Assembly (NCBI GenBank): GCA_951394045.1
Contig: OX595997.1
Span: 1,178,001-1,242,000 of the forward strand
Direction: 5' to 3'
DNA: 64,000 nucleotides
From: Nitzschia sp. DOCU1
Lineage: Eukaryota > Bacillariophyta > Bacillariophyceae > Bacillariales > Bacillariaceae
Below, in pieces: positions 8,682 through 19,658 of the stretch (position 1 is the stretch's first letter; each line of letters opens with the position of its first letter). The notes below the pieces were generated by a model. That model was not told the origin of the DNA and ran no database searches. It worked only from the letters and a program-made list of their open reading frames with translations. A program made the position numbers and the translations under genes.

Positions 8682-11504
8682 CTAGTCCTCCTCTTCGAAG
8701 TGGAGAACAGTGATCTTTCTCTCTTGATCGCTCTTTGACGCCATCATCTTCATCACTTGTTCCGCTGTGAACGATCGAGTGTCGACATTGTCGACGGAGA
8801 TAATCAAGTCGCCAGGGAAAATGTGGCCCTGTAGACTGCTGCCCTGCTTCACCGTATGAACCGCTGGGCCGTCCTTTGTCGAGTGAATGACGATATGCAG
8901 CTTGCCAGGTGGTGCGTAGCAGTCACGGCAAACAATACTCGACATGACCGATTCATTCCTTCCGGTGGATACGGTGGGGTCAGCTTCTGACGATTCATCG
9001 CGGGATGAGACTGAGACGACAGCTTCATTGTCGTCAGAGACGTATGAAAGAGAATCAACTGTATCCACAGCAGGGTATGCGACAGAGCCTTGTCTGACAT
9101 CAGCGATTTTCTTTTCAAGCCAAACTAGATCGTTGATGAGCTGGCGACTCGCCGATCCTTGAGAGGTATCATTTGTCGTAGCGCTCTTTCCTGATCGCTG
9201 AGACCCGGGGGTCCTGGGCTCTGCTCCGGGTGAACGGGCAGTTCTTGACCTTCTTTCCTTCTTTCCGCCGAAAAGGAATTGACGAGGCATGGCCTCATCA
9301 TTCTCAGACATAGTGGAATCTCCGACTGATTGCATGTCAGTAGACTTGTACGACCAGTCTAATGGATGCATGGCATTCGTTTGATACATTGCTGTTCCAT
9401 CAATGTCTGTGTTTCCAACATGGCGACGACCACCAGCCGGCGGGTCTTCCCCAGCTTTGACACCATTGCTGCGGAATGGATAGCATCCGTACCCCGAGTC
9501 ATCGTAGTCCGTGAGAGGGTTGCTGTTGTCTCCAGGCGTAGACGGTCGGCTCAAGTTTTCATAGTACGCGCTTTCATCTGGATTGAAGCGAGACCTGTCC
9601 GGACTACTCGGTGCGCTTTTGCTCACTGGCTGGGGTGGGCGGGAATGACGTTGACGAGCAGAGGCGCCGACGGAATGGGATCGATTCCGACCTCCGCCAG
9701 ACCCCGAATCGTACACACCGCCAATGCTGCGAGTAGCTTTGGCACTCATTGCACCGACTGTAGTAGGGGCTCCGTCCCAATCCAACAAGGCTTGATCTGA
9801 TCCGGCTGACATGACGGATCTCTGAGAGTTTGCTGATCGTTGTGATGCCACAGATCCAAGCTTCCTTGCAGCAGAGGCAGCATTCTTAATCTGAGGAGTT
9901 TCCGAGCTTGGGTTGCAGGAATAGGGAGATTTGTTTTGAGTAGGAGTAACAGCAAGTTTCCTGGAGCCGTCGGGCTCAAAGTGCATAGTATGGTGAGAAC
10001 TGTTACTATGCTCCATCACAGGATTGCAATTGAAGAGGTTGTAGGCAATACCGGAGCCTGCCGTCTTTCGCTTTGATATAGGCGTCGTGTTGCGGGGAGA
10101 AGGTCCACGGCTACTTGCCAGAACTTCGAGGTCGGCCAAAACATGGCTTGAAGATGCCGGCTCCACAGGTTGCTGGTGTCCATAACATGCGAGATAGGAC
10201 GATTTCGGTTGCTCGATATTAATACCGATCAAGGAGGGCGATGGATCATCGGACTCAACAGGGCGATGATTCGCAACAGGAGAAAGGGGTGCTACTCTTT
10301 GCGTATCAGACTCCTCGCTAACCTCGGACTGAGATAGCTCGGGTGGCGCCATTCGCTCGTCCTCAAGGCTATCTTCTTCACCCGCATCTTCATCGAAACC
10401 AAAGAGAGACCCTCCAAGGTGAGAAGGCACATTTTGCATCGCCTTTAGTCTTGACCGCTCCTGTTTGTCCATATTCGAGGCCCTGATTGTGGACGCACTT
10501 GCGTTTGTGATACCTGATAACATGGATTTTGTACCCTTGGCACTCATGTAGTTGGAAGCTGAATAGTCGATTCCAGAAAAGACAGAGTCTTCAGGAGTTG
10601 ATTCGTCCACTGACTCACTGTAGTCGACAGAAATCCCCGCTGACATGAAACCATGAGGAGAGCGTGAGCTCTCAAGGCTTCTATCCATACTGTAGAGATC
10701 ATTCTCGACACCAATTGCATACATGACGTCGCTGCCCTTTGGGGTGTCAGCAATAGTGCGAGATCTTCTTTGGACAAACAGGAAGACGACCAATGCAATC
10801 AAAGTCGCAGCAATTAGTGCCGTAGGTACAACAGCACCTACAACATTGTTTTTGTCCTCATCTGCGTCATCTTTTCCCTTGTTACCCCCGGAGTCTTCAA
10901 TTCCATCGGTGGCATCAACCGGAGGCCCAGTTGGTGCGGGCGTTGGCATTTCAAGCCGATATGCTTCAGTGACATCCTCCCAATCGCTGTGCTGGAAAGA
11001 CGTCAGGTTACCGACAAAATAGTTAAGATCAGACATGATGATTCGGATATTTTCTTCGAGATCAATCCTGGAGGGCGACGGCTCAGTTTGAAAAGTGACG
11101 GTTACTTGCATTTCTGCAACAGTCCCAACCTCTTGTAGAGAACGCCTTCCGTTTTTAGTTGTCGCTGAGTATGAAAAGACTTCACTACCCACAGACTCAA
11201 GCTCGTCATCCTGAGGCACATATATCGCATTGAATTCAGCAAGCAAGAACTTATTCATAGCCATTCTAAGGATTGGGATGGCATCGTCTTGAAGAATACT
11301 TGGCGTTTCGAAAAGCTCTAAAATAAAAGGCTCAAGAGCCTTGCTCTTGCCATCTTCAGAATACGTCAGGTAGAAATCATCGTTTTCTGCCAATTCTCGG
11401 GCTACCCCGTGGCCACGTTGACGGACACGGAATTGAGGTGAAGCATTGCCACCTACAAATGATGCAGACACCGCAAGAAGGGAGAAGAGCAATGATTGCA
11501 TCAT
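8682..11504 (-). CDS. Type I membrane protein with cytoplasmic PDZ domain
   Basis: The 940-aa product has a signal peptide (1-21, ending GGNA/S), an ectodomain of about 195 residues, and an acidic Pro/Thr/Asp stalk. One transmembrane helix follows (about 221-244, with QRRSR as stop-transfer). A long cytoplasmic Ser-rich tail of about 615 residues ends in a PDZ domain (about 865-937), recognisable from the GPAVHTV segment, GHIFPGDLIISVDNVDT and the terminal ITVLHF strand. PDZ domains dock C-terminal peptides, so this looks like a surface receptor or scaffold. A short helix before the PDZ (LINDLVWLEKKIADVRQG) recurs in weaker form in the next gene upstream (12610-13887), and the two ectodomains look distantly similar. 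No intron is needed. Confidence 0.88.
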   Translation of the reverse strand: MMQSLLFSLLAVSASFVGGNASPQFRVRQRGHGVARELAENDDFYLTYSEDGKSKALEPFILELFETPSILQDDAIPILRMAMNKFLLAEFNAIYVPQDDELESVGSEVFSYSATTKNGRRSLQEVGTVAEMQVTVTFQTEPSPSRIDLEENIRIIMSDLNYFVGNLTSFQHSDWEDVTEAYRLEMPTPAPTGPPVDATDGIEDSGGNKGKDDADEDKNNVVGAVVPTALIAATLIALVVFLFVQRRSRTIADTPKGSDVMYAIGVENDLYSMDRSLESSRSPHGFMSAGISVDYSESVDESTPEDSVFSGIDYSASNYMSAKGTKSMLSGITNASASTIRASNMDKQERSRLKAMQNVPSHLGGSLFGFDEDAGEEDSLEDERMAPPELSQSEVSEESDTQRVAPLSPVANHRPVESDDPSPSLIGINIEQPKSSYLACYGHQQPVEPASSSHVLADLEVLASSRGPSPRNTTPISKRKTAGSGIAYNLFNCNPVMEHSNSSHHTMHFEPDGSRKLAVTPTQNKSPYSCNPSSETPQIKNAASAARKLGSVASQRSANSQRSVMSAGSDQALLDWDGAPTTVGAMSAKATRSIGGVYDSGSGGGRNRSHSVGASARQRHSRPPQPVSKSAPSSPDRSRFNPDESAYYENLSRPSTPGDNSNPLTDYDDSGYGCYPFRSNGVKAGEDPPAGGRRHVGNTDIDGTAMYQTNAMHPLDWSYKSTDMQSVGDSTMSENDEAMPRQFLFGGKKERRSRTARSPGAEPRTPGSQRSGKSATTNDTSQGSASRQLINDLVWLEKKIADVRQGSVAYPAVDTVDSLSYVSDDNEAVVSVSSRDESSEADPTVSTGRNESVMSSIVCRDCYAPPGKLHIVIHSTKDGPAVHTVKQGSSLQGHIFPGDLIISVDNVDTRSFTAEQVMKMMASKSDQERKITVLHFEEED

Positions 11505-12609
11505 CGTGGTGGAAGTGATGTCTTTTGATTGCTAGGCAGCCCAGTTGATGAGGATCTTCTAGCCGAGGAAAGAGACTCAGGCACCGCTCACGGACGGTAT
11601 TGGCACTATTGCAGCGATAGGAGGTGCCCGTTGTTGTCGAGAAAGGTCGTTGCCAAAAACAAAGAGTGCGTGCGGATTTTGTGGAGGCGAGCGATGAAAA
11701 AGTGGGATGTTAAAAACGGCCACATACCTTTTCTTAATTAAAAATATCGCCATATATATCCCCAACCAACAGACATGTATAGTAGCATTTATTATTGGAA
11801 ACACTGTTCGTTGGCGTTTTTGTCGTTGTTGCAGCGCGTTTGCACGCGATCATAGTCGCGTACCGGTATCATACGGGTAGGATCATGCGTTGCTTCGCTA
11901 CCTGGTATTTTACCAACTATGCGTAGATAATATCGTAAGTTAGCAGTTAGTGGCGAACTCTTCCGACCCCCTCGATCGGATGGATTCGTTGGAGCCAATG
12001 CATTGTACAAACCGAAGTTGCTTCTGGCAGAGTAGTACTGGCATGACACCACGATGACAATGTATAGTACAGTACAAGTTAGCTGTTCTACGAGTAGCTG
12101 CAAGAGTAATTGTACTACTTGTTCTACTCCGGCGGACTACAAGAGAAGAAAATGATGCGGGACGCCAGCGAGAAAGGATGTCTCTCCTTCGGTGCTTTTA
12201 TGCTCTACTACCGAAATTTCACTATTCTACTAAAGGCTCAATCTTCTACTATTAGTTGAATATAGTCAAAGTAATAGCGTAGAGTACCACTCATTAGTAT
12301 CCAGATAGCAAGTGTTGCAGAAGCGTGAAGTGGTTGTTGACTTCTCTATCTATCTCGACTGGGCACTTCTTGCTTCGATTTGTCCACGGAAAACATGAAC
12401 CAGATACTAGAGTCTCTGGCAAAACTTTTGCATTATCATGTCTTGCCAGAAGATAGCACGGCGCATAATGTTTCTAGTAGTCCAAAGAATAACGATGGAT
12501 TTGCTTGGAATTACATTACTGTATAGTATACATTGCTATTCGTGATACCTCGAATTCATCACACCGTGCGGAGCCCCTGCCCTTGCACGTACGGCAGGCG
12601 CCCAGAAGC
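11505..12609. other. Intergenic stretch, 1.1 kb
   Basis: Holds the promoter of the PDZ membrane gene and the 3' flank of the next. A/T-rich runs and scattered CTACT motifs, but no gene, RNA or repeat that I can support. Confidence 0.35.
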
Positions 12610-13887
12610 CTAACGCTGATGAGAAGTACCTCCTCTTGACCCCCGGTGCCTATCGATTTGTAGGGACAGATTCTTGAGGTCATTGATAACGTCACTAGAG
12701 CTAGAGGTGCTCGCCTCCAGCGAGTTTTCGCGCCCACTGGCCTCCCGAATAGTGCTGGTGGTATAGGGAATATGGGGAAATCGGCGCCCAGAGTTTCGCG
12801 TTGTGCGTTGGGCACCTCGGGGTCGAAGAGCCATTGCATCTCCATCTTCAAGGATACTCAAGTGATCTTTATGCTCGATAGCAGAGATATCGTGCCCGAA
12901 TGGGGCCGGGGTGACCGATGATATGACATTCTTTTGCTGCCACGCCTCCAGGTCAAACTTAGGTGCACCAATGTTGAAATGGGAGATGCTTCCCAAACTC
13001 AGTGTTCCCGCGTCTCTAGTCGACATTGCAGGGTTGTAAGTGAACAAGCTTGAATCATGAGACATAATTGACCTCGAAGGCGAAAGGGACCGTTCCCTTC
13101 CAGGAGCAATATTTCTCCCTCCGATAAAGCTTATAGACTTGAACGACCGAGATTGAGACTTCGACTCATCAAAAGCTAGCGACGGGATTTCAATCTTCTT
13201 CAACGTGATAGCTTCGCCTTCGTCCCGGACCTGTCCTTTGCTGCCGCAGCCTCGGCACAAGCAGAAAATGCCAATCACAACCACGACGCCAACAATCCCC
13301 GCAGTCACATAAATTAAAACGGAAGCCCATTCTTGAAGCTGCAAGCCGCTTTCCTCTGTGGAAGCGTTTAAAGTAGTAGTAGTAGGCTGCCCAAGGCTGG
13401 TATCAGTCACTGGTTTTCCATCGATCTCAATGAATGCTTGCGTCAGCTGACTCAGGAAAGGATCATCTGATGACAAAAGATTCTCAAGATAAAGATCAAG
13501 ATTGAGGCCCTTGAAAGCATTCGTCAGTAAGTTCCTGAGAAATGGTGCCTGTGGTGTGCTGTCCGAGTCAAAGACAAGCTCGCCTTCGAATTGGATTGTG
13601 TTGATGTAGCTTCCATCGCCCCCTTGGATACCGAAGGAATTGGCGTCAACCCGTGCCTCGACAAAGTATCCAGCGGGTTCGTTATTTTTATAGTAGCTAC
13701 CGAAGTAGTCACTGACGAATCGTTTCGTAACATGAAGGACTTCATCAAGAAGCCCAGAGTTGTCCGAGTCTGATTCAGACCTCAGTTGGATTACTATCGT
13801 ATCCAGCTGCGCTATGCTTTTAGCGGCAAAGGCGCTCTGATGGAGCAAGGCGAAAAGCGTGAAAGAAAGAAGCTTTGGAACCATCAT
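12610..13887 (-). CDS. Type I membrane protein, probable truncated paralogue of the PDZ gene
   Basis: Encodes 425 aa: signal peptide 1-21 (cut after QSAFA), ectodomain to about 188, one transmembrane helix (about 189-211) followed by Cys-rich CLCRGCG, then a Ser/Arg-rich cytoplasmic tail. The layout copies the 940-aa neighbour, including a final helical motif, DVINDLKNLSLQIDRHRG, that matches that neighbour's pre-PDZ helix in position and pattern. The protein then stops, so the PDZ domain is absent. The Cys pair just inside the membrane could be palmitoylated (inference). Likely a tandem duplicate that lost, or never had, the PDZ end. Confidence 0.83.
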   Translation of the reverse strand: MMVPKLLSFTLFALLHQSAFAAKSIAQLDTIVIQLRSESDSDNSGLLDEVLHVTKRFVSDYFGSYYKNNEPAGYFVEARVDANSFGIQGGDGSYINTIQFEGELVFDSDSTPQAPFLRNLLTNAFKGLNLDLYLENLLSSDDPFLSQLTQAFIEIDGKPVTDTSLGQPTTTTLNASTEESGLQLQEWASVLIYVTAGIVGVVVVIGIFCLCRGCGSKGQVRDEGEAITLKKIEIPSLAFDESKSQSRSFKSISFIGGRNIAPGRERSLSPSRSIMSHDSSLFTYNPAMSTRDAGTLSLGSISHFNIGAPKFDLEAWQQKNVISSVTPAPFGHDISAIEHKDHLSILEDGDAMALRPRGAQRTTRNSGRRFPHIPYTTSTIREASGRENSLEASTSSSSDVINDLKNLSLQIDRHRGSRGGTSHQR

Positions 13888-14388
13888 GGTGGAGCGTCAA
13901 GGATGTTATTGCTGTGTGTGATACACAGTCTGTCAAATAAACACAGCGACAAAGAATTTTATCAGGAAAGCGACCGTTGTCTTTGGGATGCCGGAACAAG
14001 TTGATATCTTTTACCTCTTTCTTCAGCTTTCTCCCGCCAACGGTATCTTCCTTAGTTTAGCATATGCCCTGCAGTTCGGACTTCCGTAGATTCCTGTAGC
14101 ACCCGTACAAATTTTGAATTCCATGACCAACGAGAAACGGTTGGCATTTTGCATGTCACACCGGAGCGCCTGCCTGCATTTTGGTACGACTGATCGGAAT
14201 CCTCCAGCTCAATCCTGCGCAAAACGCGATCTTTCCTTTTTTAATTGGCGGCGAATGACTTTGTGGCCATGACTCTTTTTGGCGGAAGCTCGTTTCAATT
14301 TTTGTGCTTTCACATCACATATCTTGACTGTGCTCCCATCTGATCGATCGTGCCTACTAAAACGCTTCAATCCCTGTTTTTGCAAACA
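13888..14388. promoter_or_regulatory. Divergent intergenic region, 500 bp
   Basis: Separates a minus-strand membrane protein gene from a plus-strand secreted protein gene. Should contain both promoters. No defined motif seen. Confidence 0.35.
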
Positions 14389-14946
14389 ATGAAAGCCTCT
14401 ACTTTTCTCTTTGCCACCTTGATCTGGAGTGCGTCCAGCCAGCCGCTCACCTATTGTGGCGATAAGCCTTGCTTGATTCCCCTGGTTGACTTGTCGTGCG
14501 AGTATCTTATCCTCAACTACAAATTCTTGGGAAATTGTTGCCGTCTTGTAAATATTCCTGCTACCGGAGGCTGTCGTATCGAGGTTGGAGGTCCGGGGGC
14601 AGGAAACTGCGCTTGGGTCCCCTTTTGCGAACCATGTGATCCAACCTCTGGTGACGAATGCGGCCGTGAATTCCGAACCGAGACCGATGACGCTTGCCCT
14701 GACTTGGACTATGACGCGATTGCTATTCAAAAAGCTTGGGATGCAAACGCAACGGGACCAGTCGAGGGTGAAACTCCGATGCCAACACAATTTATGGAGC
14801 CTGTGAGTTGCGCCCCAACTGCTTCTCCTGTTGCTAATTCCAGCCCACCCCCTCAGAACGGTGATTCTTCTGCTGGAGCTTCTGTTCAGGCCCTGGCTTC
14901 CGTTGGGGCTGCGGTTGCTGGAGCTGTATTTGCTACCTTGTTCTAA
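14389..14946 (+). CDS. Cys-rich secreted protein with GPI-type C terminus
   Basis: I take the ATG at 14389 because MKASTFLFATLIWSASSQ is a textbook signal peptide; an in-frame ATG 39 nt upstream would add a hydrophilic leader. The 185-aa product has about a dozen cysteines in the first 100 mature residues, suggesting a disulphide-bonded extracellular domain. A Pro/Ser/Thr linker follows, then a C-terminal hydrophobic tail (ASVGAAVAGAVFATLF) that ends the protein, as in GPI-anchor signals. It sits among other surface-protein genes on the opposite strand. I do not recognise the cysteine pattern as a named family. Confidence 0.78.
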   Translation: MKASTFLFATLIWSASSQPLTYCGDKPCLIPLVDLSCEYLILNYKFLGNCCRLVNIPATGGCRIEVGGPGAGNCAWVPFCEPCDPTSGDECGREFRTETDDACPDLDYDAIAIQKAWDANATGPVEGETPMPTQFMEPVSCAPTASPVANSSPPPQNGDSSAGASVQALASVGAAVAGAVFATLF

Positions 14947-15091
14947 GTTTGTGTTTCTGGAAAGGGCGGATTGGGCCTGGCTGCAGCGCCACTGTTGACC
15001 GTATCGTGTGCTGCTAATGTGACACTCAGTGATATGTACTAGATGAATATAGTTAAATGGTTATCTGTCCCCGTCCCTTCCCCATTCTGCT

Positions 15092-17055
15092 CTAGACTTC
15101 AGTAGCCGTACTTTCAATCCCCGTATCAATAGATGCCTGGTCGGTATCAGACCCAGTATCCGAACCATCCGGCTTGTTGCTGATAACAGTCAACTTGATG
15201 ACATCCGATAACTTGGAACCATCCGTTGCCAATCTACTGACTTCTTTTCCACCGAGGCCAGTAGCATCCTTGTTGTTCACAGCTAGAACCACATCACCTT
15301 CAAATACACGTCCCCTAAGGGGGCTCTCGCCATGAATCGACTTGACGCTTGGATGGTTGGTCGAGGAGGAAGTGCCTTCTAGTTCGATGCCAAGAGCATG
15401 AGCCGACCCAGCCGTTCCACAGACCGGAACAAAGAATATACTGCGGACATATTCTTGGGTAATACTGTCATCAATTTCCGTCGCCTCGTCAAGACTCGAA
15501 GTTTCATCGATCCCTTGCATTACTGCACGCCCTCGCTCAAGCAGCGCCTCCAGCAAGCTCAACTTGGGTTCATTCGTCGTTCGAATCTGATCCATTTTGT
15601 GGTCATCCAGTGGTTTCAAGTGAAAAAACTCGTTTCGGTCCGAGCCCCCCGTCGTTTTATGGGGAGTGTCGGGCGATCGCTCGAGAGAACTATGGTCCAC
15701 TGAATCTTCTTCTTCGCGCGAGTACTGCTCGCCATACAATTCCTCGGCTGGGTCTCTCTTCTCCGGGGGGTACGAAGGGGTAGTGTTACTGCCCGTAGAT
15801 GAAGAGCGGCTCTTTCTTGAATGAACGCTTTTCAGATAGGTACCAATTGATACTTCCGACGAAGAATCGCTGCTTGCATCCATGCTCGTCCATCCAGTAT
15901 CGTCGTCATCATCTGACGCGATATAGATAGTATCATCAATTCGAATTCGTCTCGAGGAGCCATCTTGATCACGACTGGAACCGTTTGCGATGGTGGTAGT
16001 ACCCAGACTGGCTGCTGCCAACGCACTGGTGGCAAACGAGCCGAAGCTTTGGATACGGCTCAAGTCAACCAGACTTGACAAATCAGTATCACCCGAGACT
16101 CGATTGATCTCGGAAAGCTCCGTGACATCGACCGATTGCGCCAAGTACAAATCCGAATCCATGCGGTTAAGGCGTCGATCTTCAGCAGGCGCATAGCTAG
16201 CAGTCATGGTGGAGACCGGAGAGAGCGAGATTGCTTCAACACAATCTGCGTCTTCTGCTTCGCGAGTTTCACTTGGAGGCAGCGTAGGGAACGCCCCGTC
16301 ACGACACGAGTAGTGTCGGCCTTGTGCGGCAGACGAGGTGGTGATCCAGTAATTACCGCCAGAATGAATCACTCTGCCATTGGAGCCCGCAATCTCCCGC
16401 TTACTCCGACGATCCGGCTGATGATTCCCCCGCCGCTCATGGCGGCATCGATCACGTAAGTCGGTAACATACAAAGCCATCGCACAAATTATAATCGAAG
16501 AAGCAACGGCCACCATTACAGCAGGAACCGTGTCACCCGACACAATATTGCCATCTGAAGCAAGAGAATCCAAACTGGCCTCACCTGCCCGATCATTTTC
16601 TTCCAGGAATGGATTGGGGGTCGGAGGCCAGGTGAAATTATCCAAACGGCGCTATATTGATCGAAAGGAAAGAACGACCCAGTAAGAATCGACGACATGG
16701 ATGTAAATGAATTTAGTGAACGTCAACTTACATGTCCTTGCAGCTGTCCCCGGAGACTACCGGTAGTAGATTTGCTGATGTGCGGTTCACCACAATCCAT
16801 TCGAAACAAGCGCCTGTATGGCTCTTCAGGTTGCCAGTTCTCGGTGTCAATGCCATCATCTCCTAACAACCAAGCCAGGACACACATAGCAGTCAAGACG
16901 CAGGACATTACAAACACAATCAGATTTTGTTCCTTGCGATCCTCCAGTGCTTGTACAGTCTCGCAAGAGTCCTTCATGGTTGCTAGAGATGCGCTGTCAG
17001 GGGGTATCGTTGTGTGTTTGACGGAAAAAGTGAGCCCAAGAATAAACATCTTCAT
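15092..17055 (-). CDS. Two-exon membrane protein with C-terminal PDZ domain
   Basis: Exon 1 runs 17055-16732 and exon 2 16651-15092. The 80-nt intron (16731-16652) starts GTAAGT, ends ATATAG, and preserves frame at phase 0. Without splicing the second exon has no ATG at its beginning, only a TTG. The joined product is about 627 aa, with hydrophobic helices at about 45-64 and 150-170. A long acidic Ser-rich region follows, and a PDZ-type domain lies at about 515-600 (GRVFEGDVVLAVNNKDATGL). Unlike the 940-aa PDZ protein it lacks a clear cleavable signal, so the first helix is probably a signal anchor. The true N terminus is uncertain: an acidic open segment at 17083-17280 could be a further upstream exon, but I found no phase-correct junction. 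Confidence 0.8.
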
Positions 17056-17810
17056 CCAACAACCGAAACAAGGGAGCTTTCGTCAACGTATATCGATGAA
17101 ATCGGAGTCGTCATCGTTGCGGAAATTTCGTGCCGAAGCCGGAGGCAAAAATGAATCCTCTAGTTTTGACACAATTGCCTCATCCTCGAATTCGACTTTC
17201 CAAATCCCGTCAGAAGTGTTATTTCGTGAGCACTCCCCACTGTTACGATACATCGGAGTTCTCCACCTTGTGCCCAACACGCTGGTGAGACGACCAAGGT
17301 ATTTCTATTGACAACGCCTCCAGCCACCCGTGAGCTATCCGTCATGGTGCTTTGTTTGTCAACGCAAAAAGCGAGCGGGCTCCGTTCCTTCGCACGCATT
17401 CTCTAGAAAATGACCGTTCGGACTACAGGAGTAGTCGTATTGATCGCATTGCTTAAGGTTATTTAACTACCACCATCACCATCCCGTAGAATCTGCGAGC
17501 ATTTTTTGCCTGATAGCTAGAAATTCCTTGGGCCTCACTGCCTTGGACGTACCCCACAGGCGATGCAAGGTATCGTAGCTCTAAACTAGAGAACCAATGT
17601 TCGAGGACCAAGATTTTGTATAGTATCCTTGCCCGTAGTAGTTGTAGGGAATTGTGCTGGCCGATCTCGACCTACTACCCGGAGCTCTGGAAACGCCTAA
17701 ACAGATAATATATACTTGTTCTGTATCATTCAAAGTATGTAAGGCTAGATGACTATCGCCTTTTCCCTCTCGGAAACAGAAGCCTGAAACCGCCCAGTTC
17801 GGCGAAGATG
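17056..17810. other. Intergenic region with possible upstream exon
   Basis: Contains a minus-strand acidic open segment (17083-17280, ending near DDDSDFIDI) that might belong to the membrane PDZ gene. The rest appears non-coding. Confidence 0.35.
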
Positions 17811-18305
17811 TTAAGACTCTCTTTCATCGAAATCTTCCAATAAAGATTCTTCAGTAGTAGCATAGAAGCAGCCAAGCGAGATTCGGCTGCTTCTCATGCG
17901 ACTTCTGAATTCCTCCAAATGGATTTCCATGTCTTCCTTGTTGGTAATTACCGCGGCGCTGAACCGGGGTAAGCACGGCTGCAGAAACGCATCGTCGTCG
18001 ACATCAGCATCCACTTGCGGCAATGATTGCTGACGAGAAATACTCGATGCTCCTTTACTTTCAACAGATCTATGACGAACAAAGACTGGGAGGGACATGC
18101 CTCTGCTCAACGTAGGTCGGAGGGGAAGGTTCATGTGACTGCTCTCCATGCTGTCGACATCGCAAGAATCGTCCAGTAGATCTCTTGAGCTGGATGACAT
18201 ACGCTTGGCCCATTTCTCGCGGTGTGGCATCACGGCAACAGAGCGTCTTCGTTTGATGACTTTTGAAGATGTATCGTACTGGAATCGGCCCATTGTTGAT
18301 TTCAT
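17811..18305 (-). CDS. Hypothetical basic, Ser-rich protein
   Basis: Encodes 164 aa, starting MKSTMGRF. The N-terminal half is basic (KRRRS near 18-22, then HREKWAKR) and rich in Ser and Arg, with RS/SR dipeptides that look like kinase targets. The C-terminal third is acidic. No transmembrane segment, signal peptide or known domain is visible. Composition fits a real coding sequence better than the overlapping opposite-strand frames do. Function unknown; it could be a small nuclear or regulatory protein, but nothing in the sequence proves that. Confidence 0.5.
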   Translation of the reverse strand: MKSTMGRFQYDTSSKVIKRRRSVAVMPHREKWAKRMSSSSRDLLDDSCDVDSMESSHMNLPLRPTLSRGMSLPVFVRHRSVESKGASSISRQQSLPQVDADVDDDAFLQPCLPRFSAAVITNKEDMEIHLEEFRSRMRSSRISLGCFYATTEESLLEDFDERES

Positions 18306-18950
18306 TTCTTGGAGTTTGTTGTTGAGTGGAGTTTTTTTAAATGTGGGGTGTCAATGGAAGAGGCCCAGCCTCATCACTCATCATCATCGGTCATCGCAAT
18401 CACAGTCGCATGACGCAAGCGCGTTCGGATTTGCTAAAATGTACCAGAGACTCGTAGACTTTTACGAATCATGCATGAACCGTTGAAGAGCGAAAGTGTG
18501 TTTGCGCAGATACCGGAAACTGCCCCAGCAAGCGTGGGAGTCCCAGATGAGACACAGACGCGACACGCGAGCCACGAACGCAATTTTCGAGACCCCATAA
18601 ATACGAGAATCTAGTCGAAAGAGTCGCAATTTCCAGAACGTTCTGCTAGCTCGGAAGATTTCTTCTACCACGTCATTGGAACCAAGGAGCCGATGACAGA
18701 AAGACAGAAAGATATACGCCGAAACACAGGTTTGTTGATTCATGAGCTTGCCACACAAGGTGCAGACAAGCGATTATATATTTGTGTCATTCTGCAAAGC
18801 AAAGAAATAAAGGTTTCGCGCCCTAGATCGGAATATTTGGGAATCTTTGTGTTGCCGTTGGGGGATTGTGGACAGCAATTCAAGGACTTTACCAAGAAAG
18901 TCTCTCTATTATTCGGGGAAAGTAAGAATTTAAACAGTGTAGGGTGAACG
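18306..18950. promoter_or_regulatory. Divergent intergenic region, 645 bp
   Basis: Lies between the Ser-rich gene (-) and the ankyrin-like gene (+). No coding or repeat content that I can support. Confidence 0.35.
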
Positions 18951-19658
18951 ATGAATTTGATTCCTGGGGAATGGTATGGATCCAGCGTCTCCGCCGAGGA
19001 CGCACTTGGCGTGCCCCGAAAGCGATGTCCACTACACAAAGCAATAAGAAATCGTCAGTGGTCGGTGGTCTCCGGTATTATTCAAACGGACCCTTCTCAG
19101 ATCGGCACGACGAATGGACATGGCTGGTCCTCCATGACACTGGCAATCTATCACTTTGCACCATTAGATACCATTTCCGAAATGCTGTCGCTCTTATCAC
19201 CCCAAGAACAAGCGAAAATCCTTTCCACGCCTGTACCAAACGGTTCGCGGCTTTGCCTTCACTTTGCTGCACGGTATGCAAGTAATCTCGAGACCATCAT
19301 GCTCCTGACAGAAGCGTACCCAGCAGCGCTACTCGTTGCGTCCGATGACAGTGTGATTCCTTTGGAGCGGGCCAACTACTACCGTAAAGATGCGGACATT
19401 CTGCGTTACTTGGAATTGGCAACGAAGAAGCAGCAAGATCTTGTCAATCTGCAAAAGTACAATAAAAGTCTGCGCCATACAGTCCTACTGGCCTGTGAGC
19501 GCTACCGAAACGACCAACACCCCAACAATTATTATTTGGAAGAAGCAGACGGAAACTGTCTCGTAGCATGTGAATTGTACCGTTACTGCAAGGATCGGGA
19601 GATGATCGGCCTATTTTGGAACGTGCTTGGATACGTGGGGGTAAATAGCATCCCTTGA
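18951..19658 (+). CDS. Ankyrin-repeat-like protein
   Basis: Single exon, 235 aa. Ankyrin-like units are visible: PLHKAIRNRQWSVVSGIIQ (about 27-45), an intermediate unit near GWSSMTLAIYHF, and LCLHFAARYASNLETIMLL followed by YPAALLVASDDSVIPLERA. The motif L-H-x-A-x-R matches the first helix of an ankyrin repeat. The rest is helical (LATKKQQDLVNLQKYNKSLRH) and ends with a compact hydrophobic tail. Diatoms encode many such short ankyrin proteins of unknown role; they act through protein-protein contacts. No signal peptide or membrane helix. Moderately sure of the repeat class, unsure of function. Confidence 0.75.
   Translation: MNLIPGEWYGSSVSAEDALGVPRKRCPLHKAIRNRQWSVVSGIIQTDPSQIGTTNGHGWSSMTLAIYHFAPLDTISEMLSLLSPQEQAKILSTPVPNGSRLCLHFAARYASNLETIMLLTEAYPAALLVASDDSVIPLERANYYRKDADILRYLELATKKQQDLVNLQKYNKSLRHTVLLACERYRNDQHPNNYYLEEADGNCLVACELYRYCKDREMIGLFWNVLGYVGVNSIP

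Noticed and set aside
16697..17311. 204-codon plus-strand frame
   Set aside because: It overlaps the minus-strand PDZ gene and its intron and has no family features.
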